A stretch of DNA of 64,000 nucleotides from Paramarasmius palmivorus. Taxonomy: Eukaryota; Basidiomycota; Agaricomycetes; Agaricales; Marasmiaceae. The position numbers were made by a program, and so were the translations under genes. The stretch lies in NCBI GenBank assembly GCA_037176845.1, contig JAYKXP010000055.1, positions 62,001-126,000 of the forward strand. Direction: 5' to 3'. The notes under the pieces were generated by a model. That model worked only from the letters and a program-made list of their open reading frames with translations, searched no databases and was not told the origin of the DNA. Positions 55,801 through 64,000 of this stretch are shown piece after piece; the first letter of the stretch is position 1; each line of letters begins with the position of its first letter.

Positions 55801-57230
55801 ATGAGTGTAGCAGATGTCAAATACATGGCTCTTGAGCCACATTTCGCTGCTGAACTGTTGGTACGACCCGTGATGCGTGTGTCCGTCAGATCTGCTTTGT
55901 CCTTAACGTAGAACGGTACATTTGCTCCAACCCAGTCGAGGTACCTCGTAGGTAGTTGCTCGACCATATCCATGAGGTGGTGGTGCTTCTCGTCTTTGAG
56001 CTGGCCTTTTACAGTCGTGGTATCTGAGACGGTATCATGCGGCCGTCTTGAGAGTATATCAACCAAAACTTCCCGTAACGATGGAAATGGGTAAGATGCT
56101 TTTGAACTTGCTGCTGTGCCGTATTCGATTAGACTCAAGAAGGTGGCGTTCAGGTTGGAATCGAGATGAGAGAGGTGTTAGAATCGCGGGTCTTTCTCCC
56201 GCCGAGGACGGCGGAGCAGAAAGCGAGCGTAAGTTGGACATGACGAGTGCAAGCACCATCACTGTCTTCCCAGTACCTAGAGAACAAGAAACTGGTGAAC
56301 AAGAGGGCATGTAGATTGAAAGATGAAAGTACCGAGCTCTTCACACAAAACGCCCCCTCTTGATGTGATGTAAGAAACTGATGATAGTATTTCAGCTGTA
56401 CCAGGCTGATAATAAAATGTTCTTCCATTCATGTCGACAAGAGGGATGTATAGCGGGTCAGGCACAGCTCTATCCTCGTTTTCCATCTGGATCATTGTAG
56501 CAACTGAGCGTCGTTGATATTGATGAAGCGTCGAAGAAAGACCCAGTCCGCTGAGATCGTCATCAAAATCCAAGAGACGTCTGGTGAGGTTATGAGGGTC
56601 ATCTATTTGCGGTTGCGGAGACGGTAAATCTTCGTATATTTTAGATAGTGTTCTAGAGTCCTGAAGGGAGTATAAGTAGCTGAGAAACTCGGGGAATAGG
56701 TGACGTACTGGTACGGTGTTTAGCAGGTATCGCCTCGCTCCGTCTACCTCACTCTCCCCAGTTGCCCACTGGTGCAAATCCTGTACAACCCTCGGTAATA
56801 TGTTTCTCATACAAAATCGAGCTCGTGAGAGTGACTCTCTACTCCTTTGCTTGCGACTGAGAGTGCCCTTAAAACCAGGAAGGTCGTACGGAACAAGATA
56901 GATCCGCAAGACGAGTTTCCCCGGTATTGAGAGGCATGTTACTGAGATGAATCGCTCTGCTATCAACCATGAGAGTTGTTCAAAAACATCCTCCTCTGGC
57001 TGTCCAAGGAAAGATGACCCAAGTCCATCGAAATAATGCCAGTTGTCGCTGGCATGTTCATGGGTGCAAGATAGGTGCAAGGTTGTTGTAATAGGAATTT
57101 TGATAGTTCCAGCTGCGTAAAGAGTCGGAAGGGAGAACGGTGTGCTGTTTGAGCCTCCAGGGCAATGACTGCTCGCCGTTCTGCATGTCTGGCAGCAAAG
57201 TGAGCATCGAGAATCTTGTTTTGGATCCAT
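52844..57230 (-). CDS. Large SNF2-family DNA-dependent ATPase
   Basis: A long minus-strand gene with many short introns. Order of marks: N-terminal region with [35 protein letters not shown] (Q-motif area); Walker [13 protein letters not shown] (motif I); [20 protein letters not shown] (Ia); VIDEGH (motif II); WIVTGTP (III); [11 protein letters not shown] and the motif VI signature [15 protein letters not shown]. It ends with a basic stretch (PPKKRKI) like a nuclear localisation signal, stop at 52844-52846. Family members remodel chromatin or act in DNA repair (Rad5/HLTF-like); no RING finger was seen. The exact 5' end is uncertain: an upstream exon starting near 57450 (MSSRKHQWALRR) may belong. 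One exon join near 56090-56110 is unclear. Confidence 0.75.
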
Positions 57231-57552
57231 CTATTTGGAAAGTTTTAGCTGGGGAACTGGGCGATCAAGAGTATCACTCACTTCGGAGAAGATTGCTAAA
57301 CCCAGTATCCTACACGAATCTTACAACATTCGTATCCCTCGTTGGAGAGTAAAGTACAGGTTGAAGAAGGCGAATGATGGGAGTCAGAATAGAGTCGCGG
57401 ATCCGATGTGGGAACCTTCTTAGCGCCCACTGATGTTTACGCGAGCTCATCAACAACCATGATTTGACAAACAACGCTTCGAGGTATTTATACACGTTTC
57501 TGCCCTCACTTTTTACACCCAAACTTCTCAGCCTCGAACTGGATACCAGATA
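57231..57552. other. Divergent promoter region
   Basis: Lies between the SNF2-like gene (-) and the MYND gene (+). Part may be a 5' exon of the SNF2-like gene (ATG at 57450). TATTTATACACG (57485-57496) is a candidate TATA box about 60 nt upstream of the MYND gene start. Confidence 0.4.
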
Positions 57553-59335
57553 ATGCCCAGCTCAAGGACATGTCACCCATGTCTTCCGCCAGACCTCCTC
57601 GCAGAACTTGAAGCCGATCCCAATGTCTTGACCGAGAATTCCTACATCTACAAGCCAGTTTTTGAGGAATTCAGGCGTGAAGTTCTCGAGCTCACAGATG
57701 CCAGACCATCCGTCGAGTCAGAGGTCGTGGATACCGTCGCTCCCCGGAGTATTGACCGTAACACGGACATATCAAGGTTCCCTCCTTCTTTCCGCCGAAT
57801 CACAGAGCGACTGGGCAGCATCAGTAGTTTTCAAAAGGGAGAAAAGAAGACGCTCTTGCATGCGGCTGCTATCGACGGGGATTTGGCTCTGGCATACGAA
57901 ATCATTCGGATGGGTATCGATATCGACAGGAAAGACAAGAACGGCTGTACAGCCCTGTTCCACTCGCTCGTTGACCTCATGGTCCTTTGTCAGAACCTCG
58001 AAGAGGTCAACAAGTTAGATCTTCCGCAGTTGGCGCGTCGTGCCAAATCGTCCCTACCAAAGACCTTCGACACCGAGTACTTGACCAAAAGAATTGCATC
58101 CCAAACACGGATCGCTACATTACTCATTGAGCAGCACGCGGACGTGAACGTAGGAGTCTTTGGGGTTACACCGATTATCATTGCCATCGAATCTAGTCGT
58201 TGGGGAATCGTAGAGCTGCTATTGCGCCACGGTGCATCTCTTCCTCAGACTTCAGATGTCTATTTGGCCACCGTTGTCGATAAACAGCGTTACACCTCTA
58301 TCTCGTCGAAATTCGTTTCATCTCCATCCAACCATCGTCCACCGCGTCCTTGTCCATGCTGGTCCGGCCAACTCCTCAATGAATGTCATTCAGGCTGAAG
58401 ACAAGCCGTATCCCGACCACTTCGTCTGCAACTGTGGAAAGAAGAACAAGTCCTTCGGCGAATGTTGCGGTCGCCGCAATTTCAAGGTTCTGGAGAGATG
58501 GGATCCTGTGGACAAGTGGATTATGCGAATGAAAATTCAAACCATGCCAACACGTATTCACGAGATTTATAACGATGGGCCTCCTATTGGGCCTCCCGGC
58601 ATGGATTTGCTTACTCGGCTGAATAACGACGACACGCGGAAGACACTGTCCGAATTGTCGGTTCCGGCCAACAAAGTAGCATTTCTCCAAGGTGTCCTAA
58701 CAAATATGGGCATGCAAGACCGCGTGGATCCAGCTCATTGGTATGCTTTGGCAAGAGTAGACTTTAATCCGGGGTATGTGGTTCAGATACCATTGCTAGT
58801 CGCCGAGACGCAAGCTCACTGTGCGAACGCAGCCCGTGGGACAAACAAATTAGCAAGTTAGAATGTCAGAAGCGAATGCACGAATGGAACGATGCCGTCG
58901 ACGAATACATTGCCACCCAACGTGATCCCAGGCCTCGTCTTGATATCGAGGTTGCAGTCAAAATCGCTATGAGTGGTAGCCCGCTTTATAAGACTTGCCA
59001 AGCGGAAGGTTGTAATAAGGCCGAGAAACGTGACGTGCAGACATTATCACGATGCAGTGGATGTAAAGTGGTGAGTTCTTCGAGATCAAGAGAGCATACG
59101 ACGTTAACGACCTCCTGTCTAGACCTCGTACTGTAGTAGAGAATGTCAGAAACGGGCATGGAGTGGTCATAAAGGGCAGTGCAAGAAAGGACTCGGAGAG
59201 GCTCAAGCTCGGCGGACCAAGTCTATGCTAGCTACAGATCAAGCTATGGAACAATATGTGCGTCGCTCTCGCGACAGAGCAGCCGCAGCATGGCAATTAT
59301 TTCTTGGTTTTTCAGACTCTGGCGGTGTTGAGTAG
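57553..59335 (+). CDS. Ankyrin-like and MYND zinc-finger protein, paralog 1 (frame shift)
   Basis: Exons 57553-58773, 58833-59070 and 59123-59335. The N terminus (MPSSRTCHPCLPPDLLAELE) is followed by ankyrin-like helices (TLLHAAAIDGDLALAYEIIR, GVTPIIIAIESSRWGIVELL), a Cys-rich SEC-C-like patch (RPCPCWSGQLLNECH, CNCGKKNKSFGECCGRR) and a C-terminal MYND finger (CQAEGCNKAEKRD, RCSGCK, TSYCSRECQKRAWSGHKGQC). MYND fingers bind proteins; role unknown. Relative to the paralog at 61.7-63.5 kb one base is gained at 58391-58397 (CATTCAGGCTG), shifting the frame between ECH and AEDKPYPDHF. Both halves are otherwise well kept. Confidence 0.75.
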
Positions 59336-59429
59336 TACGGGAGGGCACTAATCCAGACAACCTTTTATTCGCATCCTAGTCTAGCTAGTTCTACTGTTTG
59401 AATGATCATGATCTGCATCACAGAGAACT

Positions 59430-61008
59430 TTATTTCTCTTCGCGAGGGTAGAGATCGACGGTTGACGTCTTTGAATCCTTATAATCGGGATCTTCCTTTG
59501 CAGGAGTCCAATTCGAATTGCCGGTCTCCGAAAGCTCTGTTCACGACTGAGTACGCAACTCCAGGCCGGAAGATGGATACTTACCAATCTCATCTTTGAC
59601 TGTGAACTGTTGCCTATTGACCTGGACTTGCACGCTCATCGAAGTACCGGTCTGGAAGCGGCCAGTGGACAGACTCTTCGAATGGTCGGCTGTAGAGTCT
59701 TCTGAAACTTCGATACCTGTGCAGACACATGGATGTCAGCAATCTACAGTAAGGCAACAAATGTGGCGCCCACCTGTATCCTTGGCCACCTTCGTGATCA
59801 AGTTACCCATAGCCATTTCGATGTTGAGCTTGACGGTATATGCGACAGGATGCTTTAGGGACATATTGTCAGCTACTCAGTCCAGATCCAAAAGTCACTC
59901 ACGAATTGCATGTAGACAAAGTCGTTTCGGAGAGACATCATGGCTACGAAGTTGATTCAGTGTCAGAGTACCGATGACCGATAGCAGACATACCGATAAT
60001 GAGGACATCCATAGAAAGGGATATCCAAACAATCCATGTGTTGAAACGGACCAAACGTTGATACTTCTTTAGCTAAGTTCATCCGTGAATCAGCGTGCAA
60101 TCCCTAGACCTGGTTTGCGATGAGACCTACACCACCATGTATGACAAGTCGATTCTTCACAGTCCGAATGAAATACCAGTTGAGTGCGGCATCGACGAGA
60201 AGATACAAACATTTCTGTAGACAACGTGAGATACACTCGCTGCAGAGTAAACGCACTGGAAGAACGCACCTCAACCCTATCCCACCAAATATTAGTGTCA
60301 TGATAGTGATGATTGATCTGAAGTTTTGCGGGGATCCAAATGTTATAAACAGAGATGTTAATGGCCGTAATGAGTGCGGCTGTTCCCCATCGAAGCCACA
60401 GCTAGATTGTCGCGAGGCGAGATAAACGGTCAAGCACAACGCGGGAAGGCTATAGGACTCACCCGTTCCTTATTGCTCGATAGCAGAATACACAGACGAT
60501 TAACGATAATCTGGAGAAGGAACTGAACCTGTAACGCCCAAGTGCTTTGGTGATCATGAGATATGCAGTCCCTGCACAGACGATGGAGAGACGTACGTCA
60601 AGATGGAGAAGAAGAACCAAAACGAAGGTGGGATATCTCGTGTGAGATATAGCCAACAGATAATCGCGAATATCAAACAACTGTAGTAAAGACACATCAG
60701 CGACGTAAGAACCGACCAAAGAAAAGTTGAGCATACACGAGCAGTTCGCCCCAAATAAGAATGACATAGGTATTTATCCTGCGAGTCCGCCGTGTTTCTC
60801 GAACACAGTGACAAGCGGTGAAGTACCCGAAACCAAGTGTCCAACCAAAAGCCAGAGATGCGACTATAAAAAATCAAATCAGCACAGAGAGCATCGACAC
60901 GAGAAAGGATGTAGACATACTCTTGATATCACCCACCGTAATCTCGAGAAGCTCGAACGGCTTCTCGGTGGGCCAATACATCATCGGCAGGGTAGGTGCA
61001 ACAGGCAT
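59430..61008 (-). CDS. Multipass integral membrane protein, mushroom-specific family
   Basis: Start ATG at 61008 (GCCGCC context) with MPVAPTLPMMYWPTEKPFEL; stop at 59430-59432 after LYPREEK. Multiple exons join in phase. Hydrophobic helices include ASLAFGWTLGFGYFTACHCV, LLVCLIFAIICWLYL, SFWFFFSILT, LWLRWGTAALITAINISVY, KCLYLLVDAALNWYFIRTV, WIVWISLSMDVLIIAMMSL and an FVYMQFHPVAYTVKLNIEM stretch. Total about seven spans, followed by a hydrophilic Ser/Thr/Asp-rich tail. The DAALNWYFIRTV and VYMQFHPVAY motifs recur in a large agaricomycete membrane family with no assigned function, sometimes compared with 7TM receptors. It lies between two MYND paralogs. Confidence 0.8.
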
Positions 61009-61717
61009 GGCGGCGTATTACTCTGAAGATGGCGCGAGCCGAAGGGCAGCCTGCTCTCCATACCTCTCGCTGGTATTTATTTGAATAAAATCCCGAACAT
61101 GGAATTGGCTGGAAGGAAAAAACCGCCAGGGCAAAGTTGATAGGGTGCGAGACATACAGCTACCATCGACGTATAGGAGACAGTCTCGGCTATCCAAGGC
61201 ATACTGCGTAGATGTTAATGTGCTTCAAGAAAACGTATGTTCTTACCCAGATTCAAAACTTGTGGCGTCCTCACAGCCTGAGGTGCTCTTCAGATATCGC
61301 ACCACAGCAGGCTGAGGAAGAATTCAAAAGTTACAGCATCACGCCAAGAAGTCGGGGTGACCACCTATCTTACACAAGACACTCCAGCTGCAGTCCAGAA
61401 CGAACTGCACTGGCCCCTATGGTACTTGGAACCTTCCTGTCGGCGGCAACAGGCGGTAACGCGGTATCTGGTTTTTCATGTTCTCGGCTCCTTGACTCAT
61501 CCGAATTGACCGGTCTTTAATTATCCTGCGGCAGAAGTTCGAATCTCGATAATTTGTTATATGTCATACAATCAGAGTACTTACGTTCGACTCAGGCCCA
61601 TTCGACTGAGGGATGCAAATCATGTGCGAGATCGACGGTACCATAGATGAGATCCCGACGGAAATGGATTGCCTTGTAAAAAAAAAACCTTACAAACCGT
61701 CAAAGTAAAGATATTAC
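61009..61717. other. Intergenic
   Basis: Promoter of the membrane protein and 3' side of MYND paralog 2. No gene seen. AGTTCGAATCTCG near 61536-61548 recalls a tRNA T-arm but no tRNA fold surrounds it. Confidence 0.4.
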
Positions 61718-63450
61718 CTACATCCCAACAGCACCCTGTACACCAATAACAGCCTGTTGAATTGCCCACTGAGAGTCCAAATCTTGGGGACGAGCCTTTC
61801 CACTTCTGCATTGCTCTTTATGGCCGCTGTTCCAACCCTTTTTCTGGCATTCTTTACTGCAATACCATGTCTGCGCGCAACATCAACACCTTATATGTAC
61901 AGCGTACGGACAAGAACCACGTACCACTTTACAGTTTCCACATCCCAACAACTTCTCCAGGTCCCGTTTCTCGGCTTTATCACAATCTCAGCCTGGCAAC
62001 GCTTGTACAGTGGTCCACCGTTCATCCCAATCTTGGAGTCAATCTCAATATCGATACGCGGCCTGTTGTCATGTTCTGTCGAAATATATTCGTCAACTGC
62101 TGTATTCCATTCATTCATCCGTTTATGCGCTTCAATCTTGCTCAACTGTCCTTCCCAAGGCCTGCGTCATATTCCCTCGTCAGCTTCTAAAGGTGTTCAA
62201 GTGAAAGAGCCACTTACTTAGGAAAGAAGTCGATCTTGTCCAGAGCATACCAAAACGCAGGGTCTACACGATCTCCTAGACCCACAATCGACACAGCTCT
62301 CCTAAGCATCGGAACCTTCCTCTGCTTCATCGTCTCGACTACATCCTGCAATTGTTCCGTGTCCTAGACTACGCATCTTATCAATGTGTCTATGGATTCC
62401 TGCTTCGACATGGTCCAGGCCTCGGGGGTAACCTCAGCTGCACTGGGGAGCCGCATCATGCGTATGGTAGACGGCGCAATCCATTTATCCTCAGCATCCC
62501 ACTCTTCAACAACTTGAATACCACGTCGTCCGCAACATTCGCCGAAGGATCTGTTTTTCCTTCCACATCTGCAGATGAAGTTGTCGGGATAAGGTTTCTT
62601 CTCAGCTGCGTGGCATTCGCTGAGGAGTTTGCCTGACCAACATGGGCAAGGGCGTGGTGGTCGAGGATCGGATGCAGATGTTTTGGTTTTGGAAAGGATG
62701 GATAGGTACCGGGATTTTTCGATAGTAGAGGCGAAATGAAGGTCATCTGTACGAGGGCGACGGGCTCCGTGATATAGCAGCACTTCTACGATACTCCAAC
62801 GACCTGATTCAGCGGCGAGAGACATAGGCGTGACGCCAAATGCACCTGAATTCACGTCTGCGTGTTGCTCGATCAACAAAGTAGCAATTCGAGCATCGCA
62901 TTCGATTCTCTTGGTCAAGTATTCGGGCTTGAGGGCTTCAGACAACGACGAACCGGGCGGTGGTGATGGGAAATTGGGACCAGTGACCAAGCTGAGAATA
63001 TTGCGATGGATGACGAGCTTGGCGAGTGAAAGAAGGAGAGCCGTGACATCGTTTCTGTCCTTCCTGTCGATTTCTATACCCATACGAATCATCTCGTATG
63101 CAAGAGCTACGTCTCCGTCGCATGCAGCCATATGCAACATCGTTTTCCCATCTCCAGCTCGGAACCCGCTCATCTTGTCCACCAGCCCCTCGATCCGACG
63201 AAAAGAAGGTGGATAACGCGATCGAGATGCGTTTTGAATCGCCGCTCTTCCGCCAGAGTTCGTGTCCCTCACGACTTCTGTCTCGACAGACAAACGATCC
63301 TGGGGCGACTCTTTGCGCACATCTCGCCTAAACTCTTCTTGCTTGGAATCGAAGATGTGAGATTTATTGGTGAAGGAGGTTGGGGTCGGCCTCGAGCTGT
63401 TCGAGTAATTCAGGAGGAAGGCAAGGGTGACACGACTTTGAAGCGGGCAT
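61718..63450 (-). CDS. Ankyrin-like and MYND zinc-finger protein, paralog 2 (frame shifts)
   Basis: Same layout as the gene at 57.6-59.3 kb. Starts MPASKSCHPCLPPELLEQLE, then ankyrin-like helices (TMLHMAACDGDVALAYEMIR, GVTPMSLAAESGRWSIVEVL), the SEC-C-like patch (RPCPCWSGKLLSECHAAEKK, CRCGRKNRSFGECCGRR), and RVDPAFWYALDKIDFFP. The MYND half ends with WYCSKECQKKGWNSGHKEQC and the stop at 61718-61720. An extra base near 63366-63372 separates the start from EEFRRDV. A base is missing in the MYND finger near 61981-61993. A TAG follows RCVV at about 62364 unless an intron removes it. The large central frame is intact. Possibly decaying. Confidence 0.7.
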
Positions 63451-64000
63451 TGGTGCTGGTAGCGATAAGAGCGAGAGTTGCTATGTAAATCTGGGACAAC
63501 AGTTCAGTCGAGGCGGTTACGTATGTAAATCGCTGATACTAACCTCGAGTAACAGAAAGAATATCATAGCTCTTTAGCTTGGACCTGCTACGTGCTTGAG
63601 GCTTTGAAGGCAAATGGAGTGCTAATGGTGGTCGTAGTGAAAGGAGTTGCTTGACGTTATCGCCGATGGATGCCTTTTTGATGCGTCTGGACACACATTG
63701 CTTTCCGGAACATGACAACGATAGCGCAGGTTACATCCAGTTCAGCTCAAGCGCGTTAGCCCGAGTTCTACTACATTATTTCGTTTCTAGATAGAGTTGT
63801 AGGTCTCAATGTGGTCGAATTTAGGTATTACAAGAAACTACATGGCTGCAAGTAAAGAAAAGGACGTCATAAGTAGGTACCTGGTACTTACGTCTCCGCT
63901 GACGGCAAGGGTAGCTTTCTCGTCTCTGAAATAAATTCCTTATACAATAGTTCAGAAACGGATTTTAGATGGATCGAGGGGTCTACAGTGGGGGTTAGTG
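63451..64000. other. Window end, no gene supported
   Basis: Upstream of MYND paralog 2. No coding frame with support before the end of the window. Confidence 0.4.

Noticed and set aside
61520..61570. tRNA-like AGTTCGAATCTCG
   Set aside because: No acceptor stem, D-arm or anticodon arm can be drawn around it.

Overview
The window reads as nuclear DNA of a filamentous basidiomycete, most likely an agaricomycete. Protein genes are cut by many short introns (about 45-65 nt) with GT(A/G)NGT donors, CTNAC-like branch sites and (C/T)AG acceptors. The gene content is also typical of mushroom-forming fungi: small secreted Kre9/Knh1-like proteins, HNH_2 nuclease relics, MYND-finger proteins, a sesquiterpene synthase, CBM1-tagged CE1 esterases and a multipass membrane protein of a common mushroom family. 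I cannot name the species. No rRNA, tRNA, CRISPR array or bacterial-style operon was seen.

Layout. 1-8 kb: an unrecognised Q/P/Y-rich protein, some unresolved coding fragments, a dispersed repeat, a PSP/CCHC zinc-finger (ZCCHC8-like) gene broken by a 559-bp Tourist/PIF-Harbinger-like MITE, and a glutaredoxin-like gene. 8.4-8.9 kb: a Kre9-like secreted protein. 9.8-14.9 kb: a complete 14-exon P4-ATPase flippase. 15.5-16.6 kb: an SH3 protein with one membrane span. 18.6-21.7 kb: a mitochondrial DUF3429 protein and a sesquiterpene synthase. 25.3-31.3 kb: an Hrp1-like RNA-binding protein with an apparent 3-nt microexon, an orphan acidic protein and an F-box/WD40 protein.

31.7-38.1 kb holds three head-to-tail paralogous secreted esterases with CBM1 modules that share TATA boxes and a conserved upstream box. 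39.3-40.8 kb encodes the Hsp90 co-chaperone Aha1 with an unusual hydrophobic C-terminal tail. 41.4-49.8 kb is a duplicated zone with four more Kre9-like genes (some broken), an HNH nuclease pseudogene with a repeat inserted at intron 1, and scattered partial duplicates. 50.3-57.2 kb carries a P450 (damaged) and a large SNF2-family ATPase. 57.5-63.5 kb carries two MYND-finger paralogs in inverted orientation around a multipass membrane protein.

Most genes appear independently regulated. Functional themes are membrane lipid asymmetry, protein turnover and folding, plant cell-wall esterolysis, cell-surface proteins and terpenoid synthesis. One-base or two-base indels recur in the multicopy accessory genes, while most housekeeping genes (flippase, F-box, Hrp1-like, Aha1, glutaredoxin) read through cleanly. 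This is either relaxed selection or residual assembly error. The strongest unusual features are the MITE inside a PSP domain, the 3-nt microexon, the shared promoter box of the esterases, and the repeat insertion with exon-tail duplication in the HNH gene.
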